Positions 40,135-49,803 are shown, numbered from the stretch's first letter. The stretch is DNA of 64,000 bases from Chromatiales bacterium (GCA_020831895.1 JAFIFS010000027.1:1-64000), one strand, 5' to 3'. Numbers and translations: made by a program. Notes: generated by a model not told the origin, from the letters alone.

Positions 40135-41109
40135 TCAGTTCGCGGCCAGGCAGTCGCTGAAAGCCTGCTCGAGCCAGTCCGGGTCGAGGCCGCCGGCCGC
40201 GCCGATGACAACCAGGCGGCTGTTGCCGCCCGGGTTGTCCGCGGGCAGCGGCTCCAGCCTGATGCGCCGGCCGACACCCTGCAGCAAGGCCGTGCCCGTG
40301 CCGGAACCGGCCAGGTTGACGACACCCTTGACCCGGTAGACGGCCGGCGGCAGCCGTGCCCCCAGTGCCTCGAGACGCCCGGCGTCGAACTGCGCCGGGT
40401 TGCGGAAGTACCAGGTGTCGAAAGCCGGATGCGCCTGGTGCCCGGGATGGTCGCAGGCCTCGCCGGCACAGTCTTCAGGCTGCGCCACGGGCAGCGCTCG
40501 CTCGCCGGGGGGCGCCAGCGACGACAGCAGCACGGGCAGCGGGACATCACCGTGGCGGGCCGGCACTATCCGCGCACCCGCAAGCCGTGTCCGGATCCAT
40601 TCGCTGGCCGCGGCCATCCTGGCGGGCCCAGCGAGATCGGCCTTGTTGAGCAGCACCAGGTCGCTCACCATCAGCTGGCGCAGCACGAGATCCGGCTCCG
40701 GCGGGTCTGGCAGCAGGCACGCATCGGTCACGCAGATCACGCCGTCCAGCCGGACCCGCCCGGCGAAGACCGGGGCGAGCAGGGTGGTGGCGATGCCCGT
40801 CGGGTCGGCGACGCCGCTGGCCTCCAGCAGCAGGTGGTCGGGCGCCTGGGCCAGGGCACCAAGTACCGTGCTGGCCAGGTCTTCCTTGAGGCTGCAGCAG
40901 ACGCAGCCGTTGGTGAGATTGATGGTATCGCCGCTGCGGCCGGCGACCAGTTCCTCGGCGATGTCGAGATCGCCGAAATCGTTGACCAGCACGGTGACGC
41001 GCAGCCCGTGATCCCCGGAGAGGATGCGGTTCAGGACCGTGGTCTTACCGGCGCCGAGGAAGCCGGTCAGCAGGGTCAGGGGAACTTCGAGGCCCGGATC
41101 AGCCGGCAT
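40135..41109 (-). CDS. CobW/G3E-family GTPase (metallochaperone type)
   Basis: About 324 residues. The N-terminal GTPase domain has Walker A GFLGAGKTT, the family metal-binding motif GCVCCSL and LLEASGVADPT. The GTP-specificity motif reads LLNKADL. The C-terminal CobW domain ends in DWLEQAFSDCLAAN. A His-rich linker (CDHPGHQAHP) lies between the domains. Such proteins deliver Zn or other metals. I chose ATG 41109, which overlaps the hemY stop; the in-frame codons upstream lie inside hemY. Confidence 0.88.
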   Translation of the reverse strand: MPADPGLEVPLTLLTGFLGAGKTTVLNRILSGDHGLRVTVLVNDFGDLDIAEELVAGRSGDTINLTNGCVCCSLKEDLASTVLGALAQAPDHLLLEASGVADPTGIATTLLAPVFAGRVRLDGVICVTDACLLPDPPEPDLVLRQLMVSDLVLLNKADLAGPARMAAASEWIRTRLAGARIVPARHGDVPLPVLLSSLAPPGERALPVAQPEDCAGEACDHPGHQAHPAFDTWYFRNPAQFDAGRLEALGARLPPAVYRVKGVVNLAGSGTGTALLQGVGRRIRLEPLPADNPGGNSRLVVIGAAGGLDPDWLEQAFSDCLAAN

Positions 41110-42301
41110 CACCCGATGGCGCGGCGAGCCGCGCGGGGCCCGCACAGGAGAGCTCGAGTCCGTTCCTGAACAGGCTGGTGGCCTCGTCCTCCTCCCCGAT
41201 GCGCAGCATCAGCTGCCCGAGCTCGTGGTAGGCCTCCGGGGTCGGGCGGCGAACAATGCTGGACTCGAGGTAGGCCCGCGCCTTGCCCCAGAGCTCATGG
41301 TGGATCGATGCGCGCCCGGCCGCGAGCAGCAGGTCCGGGTCTTCCCGCCGTTCCGCCAGCCAGGCCTCGATGCGCTTAAGATGTGCAGCGGGGTCGGCCA
41401 TGCTTAGCGTCCCGTAGAGCCTGACCAGTTCCGGCGTCCAGTCTTCCTTCAGGGCGCGGCGCAGTTCGGTCTCGGCGATCTCGGACGCATCCAGACGGAT
41501 CAGCGCGGCAGCCCGGGCTGCCACCAGCGCCGGCAGCCGGCGCTGGGCGCGCGGCAGCTCATCCCAGAGCTGGTCCAGCGCCTTGCGGTCCAGACCCGCT
41601 TCGTCCATGCGGGCTGTGTAGGCCCGCACGGTCCACTCGTCGATGATGGCCGGCGCCACGTTGCCGCGACGGCGCAGCAGCGGCAGCAGCGGCAGCAGCG
41701 CGGCCCAGTCCTCGCGGCGGAAGTGCAGCTCACCCAGCAACTTGAGCGCCTGCGCATGGTTCGGATGCTGCTCCCGAACCCGGTTCAGGCTGTCCAGCGC
41801 GGCATCGTGCTCGCCGTCCTCGATCTGCAGCTCCGCCTGCGTGAGCAGCACGGCATCGGTTGCCGCGGGCTCGTGCTCGCAGGCCAGCCGCAGCCAGGTG
41901 TTCCGGCGCTCGCGGTCGCCCTGCATCTGTGCTGCGCGTGCCGCGGCCAGGTAGTTCAGCAGGGGGGTATTGCTGCGCCGGGCTCCGCGCGTCAGCAGTT
42001 TCTCGCCCTTGGCCAGCCGGCCCTCCGCCAGCGCGATGTAGCCACGCGTCGCCTGGCGGCCGGCGTGCCGGTCCCGCAGGTCAGCCAGCGCCTCGCCCAG
42101 GCGGCGCGGTGCGCGCCAGATACCCAGCAGCAGCCTGACGGCAAGGTAGGCCAGCAGCAGCACAAGCAGCAGGACCGGCACCGACATCTCGATCAGCCAG
42201 CCCTGGAAGCTGAACAGTACATAGCCGTTGTCGGCCAGCAGGAAGTGGGCAGCGACCGAGCCTGTCAGCAGCGCGAGCACGACCACCAGGCCGAACTTCA
42301 T
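41099..42301 (-). CDS. hemY: HemY-type TPR membrane protein
   Basis: 400 residues. Two N-terminal helices (VVVLALLTGSVAAHFLLADNGYVLFSFQ and VPVLLLVLLLAYLAVRLLLG) precede several tetratricopeptide-like repeats. It matches the proteobacterial HemY found behind hemX, unrelated to protoporphyrinogen oxidase despite the name. Its role in heme synthesis is unclear. It overlaps hemX by 4 bases and the CobW gene by 11 bases. Confidence 0.9.
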   Translation of the reverse strand: MKFGLVVVLALLTGSVAAHFLLADNGYVLFSFQGWLIEMSVPVLLLVLLLAYLAVRLLLGIWRAPRRLGEALADLRDRHAGRQATRGYIALAEGRLAKGEKLLTRGARRSNTPLLNYLAAARAAQMQGDRERRNTWLRLACEHEPAATDAVLLTQAELQIEDGEHDAALDSLNRVREQHPNHAQALKLLGELHFRREDWAALLPLLPLLRRRGNVAPAIIDEWTVRAYTARMDEAGLDRKALDQLWDELPRAQRRLPALVAARAAALIRLDASEIAETELRRALKEDWTPELVRLYGTLSMADPAAHLKRIEAWLAERREDPDLLLAAGRASIHHELWGKARAYLESSIVRRPTPEAYHELGQLMLRIGEEDEATSLFRNGLELSCAGPARLAAPSGDAG

Positions 42302-43392
42302 CGGGCCTCGTCCTCGCTCCCGGCGATGATTTCGCTGAGCAGGGCCAGCGAGCCGGAAATATCCGGCAGCGTCTCGGGCAGCCGCACCGACCGCAGCTCC
42401 CGCAGGGTGGCCCGCATCGCGCCGACCTCCCCGGAAGCCGGGTCGAAATCCCGCTCCAGGCGTGCGATGGCCGAGTCCAGCGACCGGCGGTACATGCCGG
42501 CATCACCTCGCAGCGCGGCCATCCTTGCAATCTGCAGTTCGAGCTCAAGGCTCTGCACCACCATCGCCTGCTCGGCCGGTCCCAGCAGCGGCGTGACGGC
42601 CTCGTCCGTCCGCCGGACCTGGATCAGGCCGGAGAAGGCCTCGCGCACCACGGTCAGCGCCCGTTCGGTGCCGGTGACGGGTTCCTGCGCTGTTCTTTTC
42701 TGGCGGAACTGCCCCGGCGCGGCACCCTGCACGGCCAGAGACGGCAGGTTCTCGGCCAGGCTGCCCAGCGTCAGCACGATGCCCTCGATGTCCGGCCGCG
42801 GCACCCGCTCGAGTGCCGCCATCTCGCTGCTCAGCAGCCGCCGGACCGGCATCAGGCGTGGATCGCCCAGCTCGCGGAGCGCGTCATCGGCCAGGCCCAG
42901 CGCCGTCTGGGAAACCGGTACGTCGCTGGCCAGGCCCAGCTGCACGTTGGCGATGCGCAGGTAGTGCTCCGCTTCTGCCAGCAGCCAGGCCGAGCGGCTG
43001 CGCTCGCCGCCCGCGAGCCGCCGGACCTGCGCCTCGAGTTGCTCCACGCGCTCGGGAATTTCCCGCAGCTCCCGCAGCGCGCGCAATTCGCGCTCGGTCC
43101 GGTTGTCGAGCCGGCTCAGCTGCTCCTCGAGGCGCCGGCGCGCGTTACCGGCGTCGTCGAGCCGGGCCCGCAGCGCATCGAGCTCCGCCGGGCTCGCTGC
43201 CGGCCGTTCGACGGGAGTGTCCTGCGCCACGGGCACGGCCGGCAGGGTGGCCTGCCAGGCCGCAAGCCCTGCTGCGGCCAGTGCGACCAGCAGTGCCAGC
43301 AGAGCGAGCAGCAGCGCGCCGCGTCCCGCCTTGGGTGCCGGTCCCGTCTCCTGGCCAGGAGTGACGGGCTCTTCTGCTGAGGTATCGCTCAT
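42298..43392 (-). CDS. hemX: HemX (uroporphyrinogen-III C-methyltransferase-like membrane protein)
   Basis: About 364 residues from ATG 43392 (ATG 43422 also in frame). A cytoplasmic Pro-rich tail is followed by one helix (GALLLALLALLVALAAAGLAAW), a coiled coil (ELDALRARLDDAGNARRRLEEQLSRLDNR) and the HemX domain with LLAEAEHYLRIANVQLGLASDV. Despite historical names it has no methyltransferase motif. In other proteobacteria hemC and hemD lie directly upstream; here they are missing and a DUF4124 gene takes that place. Confidence 0.9.
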   Translation of the reverse strand: MSDTSAEEPVTPGQETGPAPKAGRGALLLALLALLVALAAAGLAAWQATLPAVPVAQDTPVERPAASPAELDALRARLDDAGNARRRLEEQLSRLDNRTERELRALRELREIPERVEQLEAQVRRLAGGERSRSAWLLAEAEHYLRIANVQLGLASDVPVSQTALGLADDALRELGDPRLMPVRRLLSSEMAALERVPRPDIEGIVLTLGSLAENLPSLAVQGAAPGQFRQKRTAQEPVTGTERALTVVREAFSGLIQVRRTDEAVTPLLGPAEQAMVVQSLELELQIARMAALRGDAGMYRRSLDSAIARLERDFDPASGEVGAMRATLRELRSVRLPETLPDISGSLALLSEIIAGSEDEAR

Positions 43393-43493
43393 CGGGTCGC
43401 ATGGATCGGGGACACGCTTCATTCTGCCAGCGATTGCCGATGGCATCCATGCATGGCCCGGTCGGGCCGATCAGGGCGGGAGCGGGTCTCCGG

Positions 43494-43961
43494 TCAGCCG
43501 GCACACCACTCCTGCACGGCGAGCATCGCTGCCGCACGCTCCGCGTCCAGCTCGGCATCCGTCAGGTACTCGCGCTCACCGTCAGGCAGGAGCCGGAACA
43601 GCCTCTGCGCGGTGGTGTAGCGCTCCAGCCGCTCGCGCGCGCTGGCGCAGTTCGCCTCGACCATCCTCACGATGTCCTGGCGCTCCGCGCGTTCGGCGGC
43701 CGCCTGGTTGGCTGTCTGGCGCTCACGGAGCGCAATCGCCTGCTGCAGCTCGTCCGGGCGCTGAGGCGCGCTCTGCGCTGCCCCCCGGTCACCGCGTCGC
43801 TGACGGATCTGCACCGGCCGGGCGTCGGCCCCCGGCGGCGGCGTGTCGCCGTAGGCGGGATTGCCGTCCAGGTCAGTCCATTCGTAGACCTCCTGGGCAC
43901 CAGCCAGTGCGCAGGTCAGCAGCAGGGGTGCCAGGAGTAAGCGGACCGCGTTCGAAGCCAT
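43494..43961 (-). CDS. exported DUF4124 protein
   Basis: About 155 residues, with a signal peptide (MASNAVRLLLAPLLLTCALAGA) followed by the DUF4124 signature EVYEWTDLDGNPAYGDTPPPGA. The rest is a charged, helical segment and a C-terminal region with Cys in MVEANCASARE and VQEWCAG. These two cysteines could form a disulfide in the periplasm. Function unknown. Confidence 0.8.
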   Translation of the reverse strand: MASNAVRLLLAPLLLTCALAGAQEVYEWTDLDGNPAYGDTPPPGADARPVQIRQRRGDRGAAQSAPQRPDELQQAIALRERQTANQAAAERAERQDIVRMVEANCASARERLERYTTAQRLFRLLPDGEREYLTDAELDAERAAAMLAVQEWCAG

Positions 43962-44077
43962 GGGCTTGTCCTCGACAGGGGCGGTGGATGTTCGGGAGAC
44001 GTGTCGGCGGGAGTATGCCCTTGCTCCCCACCACAAAACCTGACCGGGTTCACGCTCCCGCGACCCGGAAAGCAGGA

Positions 44078-44108
44078 GGCCCCGGGCGGCAGACAGCCGC
44101 CCGGGGCC
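44078..44108 (-). terminator. hairpin terminator after amt
   Basis: A perfect 13-base inverted repeat (GGCCCCGGGCGGC / GCCGCCCGGGGCC) with a 5-base AGACA loop lies ~20 bases after the amt stop. On the minus strand it is followed by a short T-containing tract (TCCTGCTTTCC). Confidence 0.75.
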
Positions 44109-44127
44109 TCGCGGAAGTTCTGCGCCG

Positions 44128-45378
44128 TCACTCGCGGGTGCGCGTGAACTCGGGGTAGGCCTCAAGGCCGCATTCGCCGAGGTCCACGCCCGCATACTCC
44201 TCTTCGGGGCTGACCCGGATGCCGACGAGTGTCTTGAGCACGAACCAGACCAGCAGGCTGGCCAGGAACACCCAGGCGAAGATCACGGCGATGCCAGCCA
44301 GCTGGCCGGCCAGTGTCGCCTCGTCGTTCGACAGCAGCACCGCGAGGATGCCCCAGATGCCGGCCGTGCCGTGAACCGAGATCGCGCCCACTGGATCGTC
44401 GATGCGCAGCTTGCGGTCGAGGATCACGATGGACACCACGACCAGCAGGCCGCCGATCGCGCCGATGACGGTCGCCAGCAGTGGCGTCGGGGTCAGTGGC
44501 TCGGCCGTGATCGAGACCAGCCCCGCCAGCGCTCCGTTGAGCGCCATCGTCAGGTCTGCCTTGCCGAACCACGCCTTGGCCAGCAGCAGTGCCGCGACCA
44601 GGCCACCGGCAGCTGCCAGGTTGGTGTTGGTGAACACCCGGGCGACATTGTTGGCCGATTCGACGTCCGAGATCTTCAGCTCCGAGCCGCCGTTGAAGCC
44701 GAACCAGCCGAGCCAAAGGATCAGCGTGCCCAGCGTGGCCAGCGGCAGGTTGCAGCCCGGTATCGCATTGACCTCGCCGCGCGGACCGTACTTGCCCTTG
44801 CGCGCGCCAAGCAGCAGCACGCCGGCGAGCGCCGCCGAAGCGCCGGCCATGTGCACGATGCCCGAGCCCGCGTAGTCGGAGTAGCCCAGCTCGTCGAGGA
44901 AGCCTTCGCCCCAGGTCCAGTAGCCCTGCACCGGGTAGATGAAGCCGGTCAGCACGACAGCAAAAGCCAGGAAGGCCCACAGCTTCATCCGCTCGGCCAC
45001 GGCACCCGAGACGATCGACATCGCGGTGGCCACGAACACCACCTGGAAGAAGAAGTCGGCCAGGCTGGAGTAGTAGGGCGCATCTTCCTCGCCCGAGAGC
45101 ACTTCGGCCACGGTGTTGTCGTCGGCGCCCAGCAGGCTGATGCCGGGGATGAAGCCGTTGCCGTCTCCGTACATGATGCCGTAGCCGCACACCATGTACA
45201 TGATGCAGGCGATTGAGTAGAGGCCTATGTTCTTGGTCAGGATCTCGGCGGTGTTCTTCGCCCTGACGAGGCCCGACTCCAGCATCGTGAAGCCGGCAGC
45301 CATCCACATCACGAGGGCCCCGCACAGGAGGAAGTAGAAGGTATCGAGCGCGTAGCTCAGCTCGGTGACCTGTTCCAT
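44128..45378 (-). CDS. amt: ammonium transporter
   Basis: 416 residues with 11-12 helices. The ammonium-channel family signatures include MWMAAGFTMLESGLVRAKN near the N-terminus. The twin pore histidines are in GSGIVHMAGASAALAG and AISVHGTAGIWG. It lacks a cleavable signal, as some Amt proteins do. It lies 41 bases downstream of glnK, the usual PII-Amt pair in which GlnK plugs the channel when nitrogen is ample. Confidence 0.95.
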   Translation of the reverse strand: MEQVTELSYALDTFYFLLCGALVMWMAAGFTMLESGLVRAKNTAEILTKNIGLYSIACIMYMVCGYGIMYGDGNGFIPGISLLGADDNTVAEVLSGEEDAPYYSSLADFFFQVVFVATAMSIVSGAVAERMKLWAFLAFAVVLTGFIYPVQGYWTWGEGFLDELGYSDYAGSGIVHMAGASAALAGVLLLGARKGKYGPRGEVNAIPGCNLPLATLGTLILWLGWFGFNGGSELKISDVESANNVARVFTNTNLAAAGGLVAALLLAKAWFGKADLTMALNGALAGLVSITAEPLTPTPLLATVIGAIGGLLVVVSIVILDRKLRIDDPVGAISVHGTAGIWGILAVLLSNDEATLAGQLAGIAVIFAWVFLASLLVWFVLKTLVGIRVSPEEEYAGVDLGECGLEAYPEFTRTRE

Positions 45379-45419
45379 GAGAGTGACTCCTTGAGATTGA
45401 GCGACAGCGGGCCGCTGCC

Positions 45420-45941
<522 letters not shown>

Positions 45942-45984
45942 TCAACCACTTGCCTGCTGCAACGAGACAGGCGACGGTCGCAGC

Positions 45985-46001
45985 TGCACCGTTGCGGGGC
46001 A
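45985..46001. promoter_or_regulatory. possible NtrC-binding site (enhancer)
   Basis: TGCACC-N5-GGGGCA is a near-dyad of the NtrC half-sites (TGCACC / GGTGCA, one mismatch). Its centre is ~97 bases upstream of the predicted sigma-54 start, a usual enhancer distance. Only one clear site is seen. Confidence 0.5.
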
Positions 46002-46013
46002 GTCCGGTCAGGG

Positions 46014-46034
46014 GCTGCCCGGTGAACGGGCAGC
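46014..46034. repeat. perfect inverted repeat upstream of ubiK
   Basis: GCTGCCCG-GTGAA-CGGGCAGC lies between the nitrogen-control region and ubiK, ~19 bases before the ubiK ATG. It could be an operator or a hairpin in the ubiK 5' leader. A related GGGCAG / CTGCCC pair overlaps it on the left. Confidence 0.55.
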
Positions 46035-46052
46035 AGCGCTTTCGGAGGTGAA

Positions 46053-46313
46053 ATGAACAACGAATTCATCAGTGAGCTGGCCCGGCGCCTGGTCGGCGAC
46101 CTGCCGGGGAACCTGCGCGTGCTCGGTGAGGACCTGCAGCAGAACTTCGAGGCCGTGCTTCAGTCCTCCTTCTCCCGGCTCGACCTGGTGACCCGGGAGG
46201 AGTTCGAGATCCAGCGGCGGGTCCTTGCGGCGACCCGCGCGAGGCTGGAGCAGCTGGAGCGGGAGCTCGAGCGGCTGGAGTCGGAAAGAGCGCCCGGAGA
46301 ACAGCCTCACTGA
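46053..46313 (+). CDS. ubiK: ubiquinone biosynthesis accessory factor UbiK
   Basis: 86 residues, full length. A short amphipathic start (ISELARRLVGDLPGNLRVLGEDLQQNFEAVLQ) is followed by VTREEFEIQRRVLAATRARLEQLERELERL, a coiled coil typical of UbiK/YqiC. It partners UbiJ in the cytoplasmic Ubi complex. GGAGGTGA directly before ATG 46053 is a strong ribosome-binding site. Confidence 0.92.
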   Translation: MNNEFISELARRLVGDLPGNLRVLGEDLQQNFEAVLQSSFSRLDLVTREEFEIQRRVLAATRARLEQLERELERLESERAPGEQPH

Positions 46314-46332
46314 GCAGCAGGCGGACCGGCCC

Positions 46333-47844
46333 GTGCAGCTGGCCAGTGTATTGACCCGGGGGCAGGCCGGTCTCGAGGCGCCGGAGGTACTGGTCGAGGT
46401 GCACGTGGCCCAGCGCGGCTTGCCGGGCCTGTCCATCGTCGGCCTGCCGGAGACCGTGGTGCGCGAGAGCCGCGAGCGGATCCGTGCCGCGCTGGTCCAG
46501 AGTGGTTTCCAGGTTCCGCAGCGGAGAATCACCGTCAACCTCGCCCCGGCCGAGCTGCCTAAAGCCGGCAGCCGCTTTGATCTTCCGATAGCGATCGGCA
46601 TCCTGGCGGCCTCCCGGCAGATCGCCGTCTCGGGCCTGGACTGCACCGAGCTGCTGGGCGAGCTCGCGCTCTCGGGCGCGTTACGCCCGATACCGGGCCT
46701 GCTGCCGGCCTTGCTGGGCGGGCTCGGCGCGGGACGGGCGACGATACTGCCTGCCGGGCTGGAGGCCGAGGCCGGGCTGCTCCAGCATCCGGGCCTCTAT
46801 CCGGCCGCACACCTGCTCGAGGTGGTCCACCATCTGACCGGCGAGCGGGCGCTCAAGCCACTGCAGGCTGCGGTGCTGGCACCGCCATCAGCGGCGCTAC
46901 CGGACCTGGCTGACGTGCGTGGGCAGCACCTCGGGAAGCGGGCGCTGGAGATCGCCGCCGCCGGCGGACATCACCTGCTGCTGGTCGGCCCCCCGGGCAC
47001 CGGCAAGACGATGCTGGCCCGGCGGCTGCCCGGCTTGCTGCCGCCGCTGGGCAGCCAGGAGGCGCGCGAGGTTGCCGTCCTGCGCTCGATCGCCGGACTG
47101 ACCCCCGAGACCTCCGGCCGGCGGCCGTTCCGCTCGCCCCACCACAGTGCCTCTGCGCCGGCGCTGGTCGGTGGCGGCTCCAGCCCGCGGCCGGGCGAGA
47201 TCACCCTGGCGCACCACGGCGTGCTCTTCCTGGACGAGCTGCCGGAGTTTCCGCGGCACGTGCTGGAGGCCCTGCGCGAACCCCTGACCAACGCGAGCAT
47301 CACGATCGCGCGGGCCAGCGCAACGGTGGAGTTCCCGGCCAGCCTGCAGCTGATTGCGGCGATGAATCCCTGCCCCTGTGGCTACTGCGGCGATGCGCAG
47401 CGCCTCTGTGAGTGCACCCCGGAGCAGGTGCGCCGCTATCAGCAGCGGGTTTCGGGCCCGTTCCTCGACCGCGTTGACCTGCTGGTCAACGTGGTCCGGC
47501 CCGGGCGCGGTGATGCGCCCGGGCAGCCCGCGGAGTCATCGGCGAGCGTGCGGAAGCGGGTGGAGGCTGCACTGGAGCGTCAGCTGGCGAGGTCCGGCTG
47601 CCGCAATGCCGGGCTGAAGGCCGCGGCGGTCAGGGCTTTCTGCGAGATGGACGAACAGGGCGGCAGGCTGCTGGAGGAGGCAGCTGCCCGAATGGGACTA
47701 TCGGAGCGATCCTGCAACAGCGTGCTGAAGGTGGCGCGAACCATCGCCGACCTGGCCGGCAAGGGCGCGCTCGAGGCTGAGCATGTGGCGGAAGCTCTCA
47801 GCTACAGCCCGTCCAGGGGGCTGCAGCCAGCCGGTCGCGGCTAG
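46333..47844 (+). CDS. comM: YifB family Mg-chelatase-like AAA+ ATPase, competence-related ComM
   Basis: About 503 residues. The N-terminal domain (VEVHVAQRGLPGLSIVGLPETVVRESRERIRAAL) is a Lon-like fold. The AAA+ domain has Walker A GPPGTGKTMLARRLPGLLPPL and Walker B GVLFLDELPEF. The zinc-type motif CPCGYCGDAQRLCEC is intact. ComM is a bidirectional helicase that extends branch migration during integration of transforming DNA. No ATG fits; GTG 46333 with AGGCGGA 7 bases upstream is the likely start, just after ubiK. Confidence 0.93.
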   Translation: MQLASVLTRGQAGLEAPEVLVEVHVAQRGLPGLSIVGLPETVVRESRERIRAALVQSGFQVPQRRITVNLAPAELPKAGSRFDLPIAIGILAASRQIAVSGLDCTELLGELALSGALRPIPGLLPALLGGLGAGRATILPAGLEAEAGLLQHPGLYPAAHLLEVVHHLTGERALKPLQAAVLAPPSAALPDLADVRGQHLGKRALEIAAAGGHHLLLVGPPGTGKTMLARRLPGLLPPLGSQEAREVAVLRSIAGLTPETSGRRPFRSPHHSASAPALVGGGSSPRPGEITLAHHGVLFLDELPEFPRHVLEALREPLTNASITIARASATVEFPASLQLIAAMNPCPCGYCGDAQRLCECTPEQVRRYQQRVSGPFLDRVDLLVNVVRPGRGDAPGQPAESSASVRKRVEAALERQLARSGCRNAGLKAAAVRAFCEMDEQGGRLLEEAAARMGLSERSCNSVLKVARTIADLAGKGALEAEHVAEALSYSPSRGLQPAGRG

Positions 47845-48356
47845 TCGAGCGCCTTCTCCAGCATGTAGTCGACCGCTGCCTTCACTTCCTCGTCGGACAG
47901 GTCGGCGCGTCCGCCCTTGGGTGGCATGTAGCCGGCAGGCCCCATGTAACCCAGGATCGCGTGCTGGTAGACCACCTCAATCCCCTGATCGAGCCGCAGC
48001 TGCCAGTCACCCGGCGCATCGATCGTCGGCGCGCCGCCGATGCCGGGGCCATGGCAGACGAGGCAGGCCTGGTTGTAGACCTGCGGCCCGGTCATCTCGA
48101 CCTCGGCCGGGGCCACCTGGGCAACCACCGGCACGACCGGTGGCAGGTCGGCGAGGTCTCCAGGCAGCGTCACACGGCCCACCGGGGCTATGCGTGCGGC
48201 GACCTGTTCCTGGGTTTCCGGTTGCTCGCGCACCCACTGCAGCTGAGTCTGTCCGGCGATGAAGCGGGCGAGGAAGATCAGCGCAATCGTCACCACGATC
48301 AGGGCGCCGATCACCACCATGAATACATCGAAGAAACGCTGGTCCTGGTTGCTCAA
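47841..48356 (-). CDS. membrane-anchored c-type cytochrome (cytochrome c5 family)
   Basis: 171 residues. An N-terminal helix (VFMVVIGALIVVTIALIFLARFIAG) anchors a periplasmic domain with a single heme motif CLVCH, an Ala/Pro-rich linker before it, and a likely axial Met in GYMPPKGGRADLSDEEV. It would carry electrons between respiratory complexes. The start is TTG 48356 because no ATG lies before the helix. It overlaps the comM stop by 4 bases on the opposite strand. Confidence 0.88.
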   Translation of the reverse strand: MSNQDQRFFDVFMVVIGALIVVTIALIFLARFIAGQTQLQWVREQPETQEQVAARIAPVGRVTLPGDLADLPPVVPVVAQVAPAEVEMTGPQVYNQACLVCHGPGIGGAPTIDAPGDWQLRLDQGIEVVYQHAILGYMGPAGYMPPKGGRADLSDEEVKAAVDYMLEKALD

Positions 48357-48500
48357 GGCTCGATCTACTCTCTAAACGGATGAAGGCTTGCTGCCCGGAA
48401 GTGCACAACGGCAGAGCGCTGCTTGAAGCCGCTGCGGGTCTGGCGCGAGCGCGAGTATACGGGCAAAGAGCGGTGCAGACCAAGCTGCAGCAGGGCATCC

Positions 48501-49208
48501 TCAGCTCCCGGCCACCAGTCGCCGCGGCGAAGCGAAGTCGTGCACCCCGGCCAGCCCGCGCAGCGCCTGCAGGTCCACGATCTGGACGCGCTGCGGGTCC
48601 GTACGCCTCAGCAGACCGCGCCGCTCCAGTTCCCCGAAGGCCCGGCTGACCGTCTCCTTCTTCAGCCCGAGGAAATCGCCGATGTCCTCGCGGCTCATCG
48701 GCGTCGCGATCGCGTCGAGCTGCGGATCCTGGTCGGGCAGGCGCTCAGTCAGCCGGCGCCAGTGACGCAGGTAAAGCAGGAACACGGCCAGCCGCTCGAC
48801 AGCGGACCGCTGTCCGAGGCTGTAGACCTGGTCCAGCATGTCGTCGATAACCCGGAACATCATGTCGAGGAAGGCGCGCTCGGCGCGGGGATCATCCCGC
48901 AGGCGCTGGTCCAGCAGCCGGCGCGGGCAGCAGACCACCTCGGCTGGCGTGACCGCCTCGACGCTGAAGAAATAGCGGTCGGTGGCCGTCAGCCCGACGA
49001 AATTGTCGCGGAACAGGAACGAGAGCACCTGTCGGCGCCCGTCCCCGCCCGTGCGGCTGACCATCAGCATGCCGGAGACGATGTTGAACACCTGGTCCGC
49101 AGCTGCGCCTGCGCTGATCAGCACCTCGCCCGGCTCCAGCCGCAGCAGCGCGGCGTCGCGGAACACGTCCAGGAACAGGTCCTGGCGATCTTCGGCCGTC
49201 TGTTTCAT
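48501..49208 (-). CDS. Crp/Fnr family transcription regulator
   Basis: About 235 residues: a cyclic-nucleotide-binding-like N-terminal domain (ALLRLEPGEVLISAGAAADQVFNIVSGMLMVSR) and a C-terminal winged helix with the FNR-type recognition helix MSREDIGDFLGLKKETVSRAFGELERRGLL. The E-x-x-S-R pattern suggests binding to an FNR-type TTGAT-N4-ATCAA site. The N-terminal iron-sulfur cysteines of true FNR are absent, so it is more like FixK or Dnr. ATG 49208 is chosen over 49235, which is also in frame. Confidence 0.88.
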   Translation of the reverse strand: MKQTAEDRQDLFLDVFRDAALLRLEPGEVLISAGAAADQVFNIVSGMLMVSRTGGDGRRQVLSFLFRDNFVGLTATDRYFFSVEAVTPAEVVCCPRRLLDQRLRDDPRAERAFLDMMFRVIDDMLDQVYSLGQRSAVERLAVFLLYLRHWRRLTERLPDQDPQLDAIATPMSREDIGDFLGLKKETVSRAFGELERRGLLRRTDPQRVQIVDLQALRGLAGVHDFASPRRLVAGS

Positions 49209-49297
49209 CGGGCAAGGATGGCCAGCTACCGCCATGGTGGCAAGCCGCCGGATGGACGCTGGCCAATGCCCGGCGGTATCATCCCCCTCCCGCCAGT

Positions 49298-49374
49298 GCG
49301 CCCGTAGCTCAGCTGGATAGAGTACTGCCCTCCGAAGGCAGGGGTCGCAAGTTCGAATCTTGCCGGGCGCGCCA
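49298..49374 (+). tRNA. tRNA-Arg (anticodon CCG)
   Basis: A 77-base cloverleaf: acceptor arms GCGCCCG / CGGGCGC, D-arm AGCTCAGCTGGAT, anticodon stem CTGCC / GGCAG with loop CTCCGAA (anticodon CCG reads CGG), T-arm with GTTCGAAT, and an encoded CCA end. It borders the IS and integron remnants, a common landing point for mobile DNA. Confidence 0.96.
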
Positions 49375-49387
49375 TACTATCAAGTGC

Positions 49388-49783
49388 TTATCCCGGTTGG
49401 GGTGGCGAAGCCTGCCCTGCAACGGCGCAATTTTTGTCAAGCGACCAGACCTGGTTCAGGCCCTCAGGCACGGTCAGTGGCTGCGGCTTGTCCCTCACCA
49501 TGCGCTTCTTCGGCTTGATCCGCAGGTTCAGCTCCAGCTCCCGGTAAATCCGGTAGACCCGCTTGTGGTTCCAGCCATAGCCCTTGACGTTGCGCAGGAA
49601 CAGGAAGCACAGCCCAAAGCCCCAGTTACGCTGGTTGTCGGTCAGCCGCACCAGCCAGTCGGCGATCCGGGTGTTCTCGGCATCAAGCTTGGGTTCATAC
49701 CGGTAGCCGCTCTGGCTGAGCCCGAAGGCTTCACAGGCCAGCCGGATGCTCAGGCCACGTTCTTCCACCGCCCATCTGGCCAC
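49388..49783 (-). pseudogene. IS3-family transposase orfB, truncated
   Basis: 131 residues from GTG 49783, whereas an intact orfB is about 270-290. It begins VARWAVEERGLSIRLACEAFGLSQSGYRY and reaches KPQPLTVPEGLNQVWSLD, where the DDE integrase core should begin. Thus the catalytic Asp-Asp-Glu region is mostly deleted and the element cannot move by itself. In IS3 elements this frame is translated as a fusion with orfA. Confidence 0.88.
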
Positions 49784-49803
49784 CTCGCGTCGGCGAGATG
49801 GCC

